The notes: generated from the letters alone by a model not told the origin. Shown: positions 1 to 7,516, counted from the first letter of the stretch. The stretch is DNA of 11,350 nt from an uncultured Eubacteriales bacterium (GCA_900313545.1 OMRS01000001.1:1-11350), one strand, 5' to 3'. Translations and numbers: made by a program.

Positions 1-2
1 AG

Positions 3-224
3 GCATGGCCCTGCGTGGTGCACGACTGCTCCAACCATACGAAGTTTGCGCGGGACCTCAACCTGCGGGCAAAGGAGGGAGCGTGGTTTGGCGCCAGCAG
101 CTACGGCAGCGAGTTCGAGTCCATTCCCTACGAGCTCTTCCTGCCGGTCCTGGAGGACGAGAACTTCAGGTTCCTGGAAGAAGAGGAAATGAGCGGCTTC
201 GGGATGGGGGACATCATCCTGTAA
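3..224 (+). CDS. C-terminal end of an unidentified protein (5' truncated by window edge)
   Basis: The reading frame is open from the first bases of the window (A-W-P-C-V-V-H-D-C-S-N...) to a TAA at 222-224, giving about 73 residues. A GTG at 15 is in frame, but there is no ribosome binding site before it, so I treat the gene as entering from the left rather than starting there. The visible part has a CVVHDCSNHTKFARDL segment with two cysteines, an aromatic and glycine-rich stretch (AWFGASSYGSEFESIPYE), and an acidic tail ending GMGDIIL. It ends just before a strong terminator, as expected for a real gene end. I do not firmly recognise the family. The tail vaguely recalls C-termini of clostridial radical SAM proteins, but no CxxxCxxC motif is within view, so this is only a guess. 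Confidence 0.6.
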   Translation, partial: AWPCVVHDCSNHTKFARDLNLRAKEGAWFGASSYGSEFESIPYELFLPVLEDENFRFLEEEEMSGFGMGDIIL

Positions 225-227
225 TTC

Positions 228-271
228 AAAAAGGGCAGGCGGATCGGTTGATCCGCCTGCCCAGATTTTTT
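228..271. terminator. Bidirectional Rho-independent terminator
   Basis: A perfect 13-bp stem (233-245 GGGCAGGCGGATC with 250-262) closes a GGTT loop. On the plus strand it is followed after a short AGA by six T (266-271), and on the minus strand by five T (the A run at 228-232). It lies between the stop of the partial plus-strand gene (224) and the stop of tkt (280), so it can end transcription from both convergent units. Confidence 0.95.
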
Positions 272-279
272 GGGGAGGC

Positions 280-2256
280 TTACTTGCTGATCAGGCCGGC
301 TGCGACCTCGGCCACATGCTCTGCCGTGAAATGGTACTTCTTGAAGAGCAGTCCGGCAGGAGCGCTGTCGCCGAAGCGGTCAAGGCCGATGACGGCGCCG
401 TCCAGGCCGACAAAGCGGTACCAGGGCTGGGTGGCAGCGGCTTCGATGGCGACGCGGGCACGGACGCTGGGGGGCAGGACCTGATCCTGATAGCCGGCGC
501 TCTGCTCGAGGAACAGCTCCATGCAGGGCATGGAAACCACCCGGGCGTCGATGTTCTGGGCCTTGAGCAGCTCGCGCGCGCCCATGGCCTGCTCGACTTC
601 GCTGCCGGAGGCGATGAGGATGACATCCGGGAAGGCCTTCTCGGAATCGGCCAGGATATAGCCGCCCTTGAGGGCATCGCGGTTGGCATGTTCATACTGG
701 GGAAGTCCCTGACGGGTGAGCACCAGGGCGGTGGGACGGCTGTCAGAGAGGGCGGTGATCCAGCCGGCGGCGGTCTCAAATCCGTCCGCGGGGCGGAAGG
801 TCAGCAGGCCCGGGGTGGCGCGCAGGGTGGCCAGCTGCTCAATGGGCTGGTGGGTGGCGCCGTCCTCGCCCACGCCGATGGAGTCGTGGGTCAGCACATA
901 GGTGACCGGCAGACCCATGATGGCGGCCATGCGCATGGCGTGCTTCATGTAGTCGCTGAACACGAAGAAGGTGCCGCAGAAGACGCGCAGACCGCCGTGG
1001 AGCACCATGCCGTTGACGATGGCGGCCATGGCATGCTCACGCACGCCGAAGTGGAAGTTGCGCCCGGAGCGGTTCTCGGGACCGAAGTCTCCGCCGCCCT
1101 TGATGTTGGTCTTGTTGGAGGGGGCCAGGTCGGCGCTTCCGCCCACCAGGTTGGGGAGCAGCGCGGACAGGCGCTGGATCATCTCGCCGGAGGTGGCACG
1201 GGTGGCAATCTTGCCCTCGAACTTCCACAGGTCCTTGTTGTTCAGGATATTGTCATCGAGTCCGAAGCGGTGCCACTGCTTCCACTCCTCGGCCAGTTCG
1301 GGATACTCGGCGGCATAGCGCTCCATCATCTGCTTCCAGGAATTCTCCTCCACGGCGCCGCGGGAGAGCTTCTGCGCGCACCAGGCATAGACGTCCTCGT
1401 CCACGGTGAAGGGCTCCTCGGGCAGCCCGAGGGCACGCTTGGTGGCCAGCACGTTCTCCTCGCCCAGGGGCTCGCCGTGGGCGGAGGGGGTGCCTTCCTT
1501 GGCGGGGCAGCCGAAGCCGATCTTGGTGGGGCAGATGATCAGGGTGGGATGCTCGGAGGAACGGCTCTTTTCCAGGGCCTTGAGGACCTGCTGGCGGTCA
1601 TTGCCGTCGGCGACCCGGATCACGTTCCAGCCGTAGGCGGCAAAACGGGCGCCCACGTCCTCGCGGAAGGCGATGTCGGTATTGCCCTCGATGGAGATCT
1701 CATTGTCATCGTAGAGCAGGGTGAGCTTGTTCAGGTTCAGGGTCCCGGCCAGAGAGGCGGCCTCGGAGGAGATGCCCTCCATCATGCAGCCGTCGCCGCA
1801 GATGGCATAGGTCCGGTGATCCACGACGGGGAATCCGGGGCGGTTGAAATGCTCAGCCAGGAAGGTCTCCGCGATGGCAAAGCCGACCGCGTTGGCCACG
1901 CCCTGCCCCAGAGGTCCGGTGGTGACTTCAATGCCGCTGGTCTTGCCGTACTCGGGATGGCCGGGGGTCCGGGAACCGAACTGGCGGAACTGCTTGAGGT
2001 CCTCGATGGACAGGCCGTAACCGCCCAGGTGAAGCAGGACATACAGCAGGGAGCTGGCGTGTCCGCTGGAGAGGACGAAGCGGTCCCGGTTCTCCCAGCG
2101 GGGATCAGCGGGATTGTGACGAAGAACGTCAAACCAGAGTGCACTGGCCATGGGGGCCATGCCCATGGGAGCACCGGGATGACCGGAGTTGGCTTTCTGG
2201 ACGGTATCCGCAGCAAGTCCGCGGATGGTGTTCACGGTTTTCTGTTCGATTGACAT
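280..2256 (-). CDS. tkt: Transketolase
   Basis: This thiamine-diphosphate enzyme moves two-carbon ketol units between sugar phosphates in the cytosolic non-oxidative pentose phosphate pathway. At 658 residues it is full length for the bacterial family. Visible landmarks are the N-terminal SGHPGAPMG (His25), GHAS with His65, the diphosphate/Mg site GDGCMMEG (154-161) with Asn185 of the following DDNEIS, His260 of SAHGEPLG, the cofactor-activating glutamate Glu407 in GVREHAM, and GEDGATHQP (His469) in the pyrimidine domain. The C-terminal domain follows from about residue 530. The ATG at 2256 has a strong AAAGGAG site (2263-2269). It starts 40 bases after the mutase stop and is the last gene before the terminator at 228-271, so it is probably the distal gene of the minus-strand unit. 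No missing residues or frameshifts are seen. Confidence 0.98.
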   Translation of the reverse strand: MSIEQKTVNTIRGLAADTVQKANSGHPGAPMGMAPMASALWFDVLRHNPADPRWENRDRFVLSSGHASSLLYVLLHLGGYGLSIEDLKQFRQFGSRTPGHPEYGKTSGIEVTTGPLGQGVANAVGFAIAETFLAEHFNRPGFPVVDHRTYAICGDGCMMEGISSEAASLAGTLNLNKLTLLYDDNEISIEGNTDIAFREDVGARFAAYGWNVIRVADGNDRQQVLKALEKSRSSEHPTLIICPTKIGFGCPAKEGTPSAHGEPLGEENVLATKRALGLPEEPFTVDEDVYAWCAQKLSRGAVEENSWKQMMERYAAEYPELAEEWKQWHRFGLDDNILNNKDLWKFEGKIATRATSGEMIQRLSALLPNLVGGSADLAPSNKTNIKGGGDFGPENRSGRNFHFGVREHAMAAIVNGMVLHGGLRVFCGTFFVFSDYMKHAMRMAAIMGLPVTYVLTHDSIGVGEDGATHQPIEQLATLRATPGLLTFRPADGFETAAGWITALSDSRPTALVLTRQGLPQYEHANRDALKGGYILADSEKAFPDVILIASGSEVEQAMGARELLKAQNIDARVVSMPCMELFLEQSAGYQDQVLPPSVRARVAIEAAATQPWYRFVGLDGAVIGLDRFGDSAPAGLLFKKYHFTAEHVAEVAAGLISK

Positions 2257-2296
2257 ACAAAACTCCTTTCATCGGCAAAGCCGGGTTGTTGAACCC

Positions 2297-3781
2297 TCAC
2301 ATGAGGGAATTCAGCGCGCTGGTGGAGATGCAGGCTTCCTCCCGGAGGGCCTCCTGCAGCAGGAGGGCCATTTCGCGGATGCCGCCGGGAACGTCGCTCT
2401 CCAGATTCAGGGGAAGGACGGGGTCGTGGAGGGAGAGGCGCAGCAGGAACCATCCGCTGTCCCTGCGGCCCTGCAGGTCGAAGGAGATGCGGACGCCCTC
2501 ATAGCTGTTCTTTGCCAGGTTCCAGCCGTGGGCCTGGGCGTAGGCGGTCAGGTGGGCGATCACCTCATTGCCCGCCGCCCTGAAGTCCTCCGCATGGATG
2601 GTGAAGCGGAGCTCCGCGCTTTCCACAGGCTCGCGCAGGTCGGCGATCAGGGAGGAGAGCTCCTGCCCCTGGGCCTTCATCTTGACGGCTTCGCAGATCA
2701 GTTTGGTGACCAGGTACATGCCGTCGTCCAGGAAGTAGTGCTCCTGAAGGGCCGCGTGTCCGCTGGTCTCGATGGCCAGGGGGGAACAGACGCCCTCACT
2801 GCACAGGCGCCGGGATTCATCGATGACGTTGCGGTAGCCCCTCTTGAACCTGTGGTGGACACCGCCGTGGGCGGCAATGAACTCGCTCAGGCCCGCGGAG
2901 GTGACCGAGTCGGTAACGATGGTGGCGCCGGGCTGGTCCCGAAGCAGAATGGCGGAAATCAGGGCGATGAGCCGGTTGCGGTTGATCTCCCTTCCGGTGT
3001 TGTCCACAATGGCGGCCCGGTCGCAGTCCGTGTCAAAGATGACGCCCAGATCCGCATGGGCGGCCGTGACCGCGCGGGAAATGGCATCCATGGCCGCCTG
3101 GTTCTCGGGATTGGGAATATGGTTGGGGAAGCTTCCGTCGGGCTCCAGGAACTGGCTGCCGGCGGTGTCGGCGCCCAGCCGCTCCAGCAGCGTGGCATAG
3201 AAGCCGCCGGCGCCGTTGCCGGCATCCACGGCGATATGCAGGCCGCTCAGGGGCTTGTCCGCGTCCGTGTGAAGCATGCCGCGGATGTCGGAGGCCAGGA
3301 TGTCCATGTAGGTGTCCAGGTACCTGTGGCTGGAGATTTCCCCTCCGGGGGAGGTCAGGTCCTCGCCGGAATCGGCGATGTCCAGAATGGCGCGCAGGGT
3401 GGCGGAGGTGATGCCGCCGTCAGGCAGGAAGAACTTGAGGCCGTTGCGTTCCATGGGCAGGTGCGAGGCGGTGACCATGATGGAAGCGTCCGCGCCCTCA
3501 TGGACCAGGGAAAGGTACATGGCCGGGGTGGTGCACAGGCCGAAGATGCAGACCTTTGCACCGGCCTGCGCCATGCCCTGGGCGCACGCCTGTTCCAGGG
3601 CTTCACCGGAGAGACGGGGATCCCGGCCGATGTTGACGCGGGGGCTGGAAATGCCCCTGCCGCGCAGAAACGCCACGAAGGCCTGGCCCAGACGCCGGGC
3701 TTCGGGCTCCCGCAGGTTGGCTTTTTCGCCCAGGGCGACGCCCCGGACATCGGAACCGCTGATCAATGCATGAAGGTTCAT
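2297..3781 (-). CDS. Phosphoglucomutase/phosphomannomutase family (alpha-D-phosphohexomutase)
   Basis: This enzyme should interconvert hexose 1- and 6-phosphates through a phosphoserine. Its 494 residues show the family order: GRDPRLSG (52-59), the active-site loop TASHLP with Ser106, the metal loop DTDCDR (250-255), the sugar loop ETSGH (338-342), and a C-terminal phosphate-binding region NSYEGVR (425-431) followed by GWFLLRLSLHDP. The usual TASHNP and RxSGTEP signatures are altered (Leu for Asn; EGVR for SGTEP). This fits, from memory, a divergent clade that includes plastid homologues, so substrate preference (glucose, mannose or glucosamine phosphate) cannot be read from the sequence. I chose the ATG at 3781 because AAAGGAGGAG lies 6 bases before it. 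The frame stays open 22 codons further, but that overlaps the end of thrH. It lies 19 bases after thrH and is probably cotranscribed with it. Confidence 0.9.
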   Translation of the reverse strand: MNLHALISGSDVRGVALGEKANLREPEARRLGQAFVAFLRGRGISSPRVNIGRDPRLSGEALEQACAQGMAQAGAKVCIFGLCTTPAMYLSLVHEGADASIMVTASHLPMERNGLKFFLPDGGITSATLRAILDIADSGEDLTSPGGEISSHRYLDTYMDILASDIRGMLHTDADKPLSGLHIAVDAGNGAGGFYATLLERLGADTAGSQFLEPDGSFPNHIPNPENQAAMDAISRAVTAAHADLGVIFDTDCDRAAIVDNTGREINRNRLIALISAILLRDQPGATIVTDSVTSAGLSEFIAAHGGVHHRFKRGYRNVIDESRRLCSEGVCSPLAIETSGHAALQEHYFLDDGMYLVTKLICEAVKMKAQGQELSSLIADLREPVESAELRFTIHAEDFRAAGNEVIAHLTAYAQAHGWNLAKNSYEGVRISFDLQGRRDSGWFLLRLSLHDPVLPLNLESDVPGGIREMALLLQEALREEACISTSALNSLM

Positions 3782-3800
3782 CTCAGACTCCTCCTTTGAC

Positions 3801-4400
3801 TTACAGATGCTCGCAGATGGCGTGGAGCAGGTCGTCATAGCTTTCAAAAGCGGGAATATTGGGGAAATCCGCCTTGATTTTGCTGGTGCTGCGGAACAGG
3901 AAGCCCGCCTGGCTGGCCTCGATCATTTCCAGATCGTTGTAGCTGTCCCCTGCGGCCAGGGTGTCAAACCCGATCTGCTGCAGGCCGCGGACGGCCGTCA
4001 GCTTGGAGTGGGCCGTGCGGATGCGGTAGCCGGTGATGGTCCCCTCGGGGGACACCTCCAGGGAGTTGCAGAAGATGGTGGGCCAGCCCAGCTTTTTCAT
4101 CAGGGGGCTGGCAAACTCCGCAAAGGTATCGCTCAGGATGATCACCTGGGTCTTTTCCCGCAGGGCATCCAGGAACTCACGGGCGCCTTCGAGGGGATCG
4201 ATGGTCTCAATGGTGCGCTGGATGTCAGGAAGCCCCAGATGATGCTCCCGGAGGATGCCCAGGCGCCAGCGCATCAGCTTGTCATAGTCCGGTTCGTCCC
4301 GGGTGGTGCGGGTGAGTTCGGGGATGCCGCTGGCCTTGGAGAAGGCGATCCAGATTTCGGGGACGAGCACCCCCTCCAGGTCAAGACAGACGATATGCAT
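3801..4400 (-). CDS. thrH: Bifunctional phosphoserine phosphatase/homoserine phosphotransferase ThrH
   Basis: A HAD-superfamily enzyme of 199 residues that closely resembles the characterised Pseudomonas ThrH along its length. Known ThrH removes phosphate from phosphoserine (last step of serine synthesis) and can pass it to homoserine, feeding threonine synthesis. Motif I is CLDLEGVLVPE with nucleophile Asp7; the second acid is Glu9, as typical of ThrH rather than the usual Asp. Motif II is ILSDTF (Ser90), Lys133 is a candidate for motif III, and motif IV is GDSYND (Asp152, Asp156). The cap segment TTRDEPDYDKLM (32-43) is also ThrH-like. A GGAGG site ends four bases before the ATG. It sits 80 bases after the sortase and 19 before the mutase. 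No serA, serC or thr genes are in view, so the pathway role rests on homology. Confidence 0.93.
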   Translation of the reverse strand: MHIVCLDLEGVLVPEIWIAFSKASGIPELTRTTRDEPDYDKLMRWRLGILREHHLGLPDIQRTIETIDPLEGAREFLDALREKTQVIILSDTFAEFASPLMKKLGWPTIFCNSLEVSPEGTITGYRIRTAHSKLTAVRGLQQIGFDTLAAGDSYNDLEMIEASQAGFLFRSTSKIKADFPNIPAFESYDDLLHAICEHL

Positions 4401-4480
4401 AATTCCTCCATGATGCCGCCGGGAAGCAGCCGGCGCTGTCCGGATTAAGGGAGCGGACTCTCCGTATTGAAGGGGCAGGG

Positions 4481-6541
4481 TTACTGCCGGGTGGCGGTGC
4501 GGACAATGGACGCCAGACTGGATTTGGATTCGCCGGGACGCAAACGGCGGCAGACCACAACCAGGCGGTCATTCTCCAGACAGGTGGAGAGGGTCAGCAG
4601 GGCGTCGCTGGGACGGGTGTCCACGGGGATCATATACAGGGAGCGGCTTTGAAGCTCATGGGTATAGATGCTGAATTCCTCGTCGGAGGAAAAGTTCATG
4701 TGAGTAAAGTAGTTGAAGAAATTGCTGCTCTGGGTATCCAGGGAGACGCGCAGCACGGCGAAGACCACATAAACCTCTTCTTTCCACAGGGTGGAAAAGT
4801 ACACCACCGGGTGGCTTTTGAGATAGCTGATGCTGGCTTCATACTGGGCCAGGCGTCCGAACATGCTTCCGTCGCGCATGTTGTGACCGTGAAGCAGCAG
4901 GTTCTGGGTCTTTTCCCGGAGGGGATGGTTTTCATCCAGGAAGAGGGTGCCGGAGGTGTTCTTGTTGCCGTAGAAATCATGGGTCAGATAGTAGGAATTG
5001 TTGCGGAAGACCACCGGAAGATCGATGACGCCGGGAATGTTCAGCCAGCCGATCAGGTCCCGGTTCTTTTCATGCAGGGCGACCATCTGCGGCAGGGCGT
5101 CCCCGCCCACCTGATGGAAGTGCGTGCTGGTGACGAGGGAGACCTCGGGAGTGGGTTCGGGTTCAGGCGAAGACTCGGACTCAGGGGAAGACTCGGATTC
5201 AGGCGGCTGATCTTCACTTTGGGGCAGGGAGTCTGCCAGGACGGGAAGGTCCGTCTGCATGTCTTCCGCAGAGGGAAGGCCAGCTCCCTCGGTCTCCGGG
5301 CGTTCCGGGGGATCCTCAGGAGGCGTTTCTCCGGTATAGATCTGAACCTCGTCCGCATCAATGGTTCCCGTGGCGGTTTCCGCATGGAGGGCGGCCAGGT
5401 CTCTGTTCAGGCGGGCTGTGACCACGGAACGGTACACGATGCGTCCGATCATGAACAGGGAGAAAAGGGCGACGGCGCTGAAAAGGACGATGAGCGCCGA
5501 ATGAAGGGACGGGAACCTGTTCAGCACCGATTTGATGAGGTCGGAGAGGGTGGCGCGGACATTTTCCAGAAAGCGTCCCGCTGCGGTGAAAAATGTGCTG
5601 AGCCAGGAACCTGAGCGCGCGGATCCCGGAGAAGGGTCAGGGGGAGGGGGCAGGCGCAGACCGGGATGATGGTCCGGGATGGACGCACGGGAGGCATCCG
5701 GCCCGGAAAACTGTCCGGCGGAACCTGAGCCGTTTCGGGATGCGGACCGGTCAATGCCCTGAGGGCCCCGCGGGGAGGAAGGTGTCCCGGAAGGACGCTG
5801 TGCGGAAGGGGTGCCATTCCGGGAATCGGGCCGGGCATTCCTGGAAGCGCCGCCGTTTCCGGATGCCGGGCGGGGACTCTGCCTGGCGCTGCGGGGCTCC
5901 GCGGACGCAGGACGGGAATCGGGCCAGGCATTCGGGGAAGCGCCGCCGTTTCCGGATGCCGGGCGGGAGTCCTGCCTGACGCTGCGGGACTGCGCGGACG
6001 CAGGACGGGAAGCTGGCCGGGCATTCTTGGAGGTGCCGCCGTTTCCGGATGCCGGGCGGGAGTCCTGCCTGACGCTGCGGGGCTCCGCGGACGCAGGACG
6101 GGAAGCGGGCCGGGCATTCGGGGAAGCGCCGCCGTTTCCTGTCGCGGGGCGGGAGTCCTGCCTGACGCTGCGGGACTGCGCGGATGCAGGAGGAGATGCG
6201 GGCCGGGCATTCGGGGAAGCGTCGCTGTTTCCTGTCGCGGGGTGGTGCCGGTATCTGACGGTCCGGGGTTCCCCGGAGGCAGGAGGAGAAGCGGGCCGGG
6301 CATTCGAGGAAGCACTGCCGTTTCCGGGCGCGGGGCGGTGCCGGTGTCTGACGGCCCGGGGTTCCCCGGATGCAGGGAGGACCTTTGAGGAGGGCTTCAC
6401 CGGGGAAGCCGCGTCCTGGTGACGCGGCAGGGATGCCGGGTCGCTCCGGGAACTGTCGGACGGGTTGATGGGAACAGGATGTGCTTCGTACTGTCTGGAA
6501 TCAGAAGATTTCGGACGGGACCGTAGTGGAGGGGTTGGCAT
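4481..6541 (-). CDS. Class B sortase with long repetitive cytoplasmic N-terminal tail
   Basis: Sortases are membrane cysteine transpeptidases that attach proteins to the cell wall or polymerise pilins outside the cell. From the ATG at 6541 (GGAGG 6 bases before it) the protein has 686 residues. Residues 1-55 are hydrophilic, 56-241 are six tandem 31-residue Pro/Ala/Ser/Arg/Asn-rich repeats, 242-345 are more basic low-complexity sequence, and about 346-369 form one membrane helix (SALIVLFSAVALFSLFMIG). An acidic Pro/Glu/Ser linker (about 390-465) precedes the catalytic domain (about 477-665). Catalytic candidates are His553 in LLLHGHNM, Cys654 in TLSTC, and Arg659 in DRLVVV. The order tail-helix-domain implies tail inside and enzyme outside. 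Length is more than double a usual SrtB of about 240 residues because of the tail and linker. An in-frame GTG at 6646 lies inside the predicted promoter and was rejected as start. No substrate with a sorting signal is in the window. Confidence 0.9.
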   Translation of the reverse strand: MPTPPLRSRPKSSDSRQYEAHPVPINPSDSSRSDPASLPRHQDAASPVKPSSKVLPASGEPRAVRHRHRPAPGNGSASSNARPASPPASGEPRTVRYRHHPATGNSDASPNARPASPPASAQSRSVRQDSRPATGNGGASPNARPASRPASAEPRSVRQDSRPASGNGGTSKNARPASRPASAQSRSVRQDSRPASGNGGASPNAWPDSRPASAEPRSARQSPRPASGNGGASRNARPDSRNGTPSAQRPSGTPSSPRGPQGIDRSASRNGSGSAGQFSGPDASRASIPDHHPGLRLPPPPDPSPGSARSGSWLSTFFTAAGRFLENVRATLSDLIKSVLNRFPSLHSALIVLFSAVALFSLFMIGRIVYRSVVTARLNRDLAALHAETATGTIDADEVQIYTGETPPEDPPERPETEGAGLPSAEDMQTDLPVLADSLPQSEDQPPESESSPESESSPEPEPTPEVSLVTSTHFHQVGGDALPQMVALHEKNRDLIGWLNIPGVIDLPVVFRNNSYYLTHDFYGNKNTSGTLFLDENHPLREKTQNLLLHGHNMRDGSMFGRLAQYEASISYLKSHPVVYFSTLWKEEVYVVFAVLRVSLDTQSSNFFNYFTHMNFSSDEEFSIYTHELQSRSLYMIPVDTRPSDALLTLSTCLENDRLVVVCRRLRPGESKSSLASIVRTATRQ
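5819..6376 (-). repeat. Six tandem 93-bp repeats (31 residues each) inside the sortase gene
   Basis: The sortase tail consists of six in-register copies, each 31 codons, typified by PASAQSRSVRQDSRPASGNG followed by GASPNARPASR. Comparing landmarks such as the GCCGTTTCC core (on the plus strand) shows an exact 93-bp spacing. Central copies are nearly identical in DNA, while those nearest the N-terminus (with HRHRPAPGNG or YRHHPATGNS variants) are more diverged. Alternate copies carry AEPRS or AQSRS, suggesting duplication of a two-unit block. All copies keep frame, so the number could vary between strains without breaking the gene. Confidence 0.95.
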
Positions 6542-6634
6542 GATTTTCCTCCGTAAAAAGAAAAATCCGGGATGGTCAGGATGGAAGAAAGCCAGTTGCT
6601 GACACACGGATAAAGGATTTGTTCGTATTCTTAT

Positions 6635-6662
6635 ATTGTAGTACACAGACTGGAAAAAGCAA
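6635..6662 (-). promoter_or_regulatory. Probable sigma-A promoter of the sortase (and possibly thrH-mutase-tkt)
   Basis: Read on the minus strand, TTGCTT (6657-6662) and TACAAT (6635-6640) are separated by 16 bases. The -10 is a 5/6 match and the -35 keeps TTG. Transcription would start near 6628, leaving a leader of about 87 bases before the sortase ATG at 6541. It is the only clear minus-strand promoter I found upstream of the block that ends at the terminator 228-271. Confidence 0.55.
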
Positions 6663-6719
6663 GAGATTTTGAAAAAATGACGGGGGCACCTGCAGATTGC
6701 GGATGCAGCAGAAAAGCTT

Positions 6720-6733
6720 TCATGGTACCATGA
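6720..6733. promoter_or_regulatory. 14-bp perfect palindrome upstream of the Sir2 gene (candidate operator)
   Basis: TCATGGTACCATGA is its own reverse complement and lies 32 bases before the Sir2 ATG, within the divergent region between the sortase and sir2. Its position suits a dimeric regulator, but no -35/-10 pair for sir2 is clear nearby, so the regulatory role is inference. Confidence 0.35.
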
Positions 6734-6765
6734 GGCATCTTCGATCGGAAGGAGTGTGACAGGGT

Positions 6766-7494
6766 ATGAATGAACTGACCCGGAGGATCCGGGAAGCCAG
6801 GAGGGTCGCCTTTTTCGGAGGGGCAGGGGTCTCCACCGCCAGCGGGATCCCGGATTTCAGGAGCAGCGAGGGGCTGTTCATGCAGCGTTACCAGGGACTG
6901 ACCCCGGAGATGATCCTCAGTCATTCCTTCTTTTTTCTGCATCCGGACATATTTTTTGAGTACTACCGGACAGTTCTGGTGCACCCAGACGCCCGGCCCA
7001 ATGCGGCCCACAGGGTTCTTGCGGAGATGGAGCGGCGCGGAAAGCTGACAGCGCTGATCACCCAGAACATTGACGGACTGCACAGGAAGGCGGGCAACCG
7101 TCTGGTCTATGAGATCCACGGAACCATCCATGAGAACCGGTGCATGGACTGCGGGCACCCGTACTCGCTCCGGTGGCTGATGGAGTGCCCGGAAAGGGTT
7201 CCCCACTGTCCGGAGTGCGGAGGTGTGGTCAAGCCGGAGGTCACCCTCTACGGGGAAGCACCGGATCACTATGCCATGACCGGTGCCTGCAGGGAGATTT
7301 CGGGGAGCGATCTGCTGATCGTTGCCGGGACAAGCCTGGAGGTCGAACCCGCAGCGGGGTGCCTTGAATATTTCCACGGCAGGACGCTGGTGGTGATCAA
7401 CCGGGAACCTGTGCGGGCGGAGGAGCGGGCGGACCTGGTTCTCCGGGGAAATGTGGAGGAGGTCCTTCAGACCCTCGACCTTTCCGTTCTCTGA
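6766..7494 (+). CDS. cobB: Sir2-family NAD-dependent protein deacylase (sirtuin)
   Basis: Sirtuins remove acetyl or other acyl groups from lysines using NAD+, releasing nicotinamide and O-acyl-ADP-ribose; bacterial CobB regulates metabolic enzymes such as acetyl-CoA synthetase. The 242-residue protein is a full bacterial sirtuin: GAGVSTASGIPDFRS (20-33) is the NAD-binding start, TQNIDGLH (99-106) the ribose/nicotinamide site, His118 in EIHGT the catalytic base, and CMDC (126-129) with CPEC (148-151) the zinc ribbon. KPEVTLYGEA and GTSLEVEPAA (188-197) complete the Rossmann side. A desuccinylase-type Tyr-Arg pair is not obvious. An AAGGAG site precedes the ATG by a rather long 11 bases. The gene is transcribed alone, divergent from the sortase and convergent with the PfkB kinase. 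No obvious target gene such as acs is adjacent. Confidence 0.95.
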   Translation: MNELTRRIREARRVAFFGGAGVSTASGIPDFRSSEGLFMQRYQGLTPEMILSHSFFFLHPDIFFEYYRTVLVHPDARPNAAHRVLAEMERRGKLTALITQNIDGLHRKAGNRLVYEIHGTIHENRCMDCGHPYSLRWLMECPERVPHCPECGGVVKPEVTLYGEAPDHYAMTGACREISGSDLLIVAGTSLEVEPAAGCLEYFHGRTLVVINREPVRAEERADLVLRGNVEEVLQTLDLSVL

Positions 7495-7516
7495 GCATCT
7501 CAGAGGGAAACGGAAA
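7481..7516. terminator. Hairpin covering both stop codons of convergent sir2 and the PfkB kinase gene
   Basis: CTCTGAG (7489-7495) pairs with CTCAGAG (7499-7505) around a CAT loop. TTTCCGTT (7481-7488) pairs with AACGGAAA (7509-7516) after a 3-base bulge, giving about 15 bp. It covers the Sir2 stop (7492-7494) and the kinase stop (7500-7502). Neither strand has a following T run, so intrinsic termination is uncertain; it may protect 3' ends or act with Rho. Confidence 0.5.

Noticed and set aside
316..2253. 645-codon open frame on the plus strand opposite tkt
   Set aside because: It mirrors the well-supported transketolase, gives a Gly/Ala/Val/His-rich translation with no domain, and has no ribosome binding site; it is an antisense shadow of GC-rich coding DNA.
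2189..3799. 536-codon plus-strand open frame opposite the mutase
   Set aside because: Antisense shadow of a clearly recognised enzyme; its translation shows no motif.
4401..4480. Terminator or promoter between the sortase and thrH
   Set aside because: CGCCGG/CCGGCG can form a short stem but has no T run, and no -35/-10 pair is recognisable.
5819..6376. CRISPR-like repeat array
   Set aside because: The 93-bp units are contiguous, in frame and coding, with no spacers.
5811..6422. 203-codon plus-strand frame with its own repeats
   Set aside because: The repetition is simply the complement of the sortase tail repeats, and it has no ribosome binding site or promoter.
6542..6646. 35-residue N-terminal extension of the sortase from a GTG at 6646
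   Set aside because: The GTG sits inside the predicted -35/-10 spacer, while the ATG at 6541 has a clear GGAGG site.
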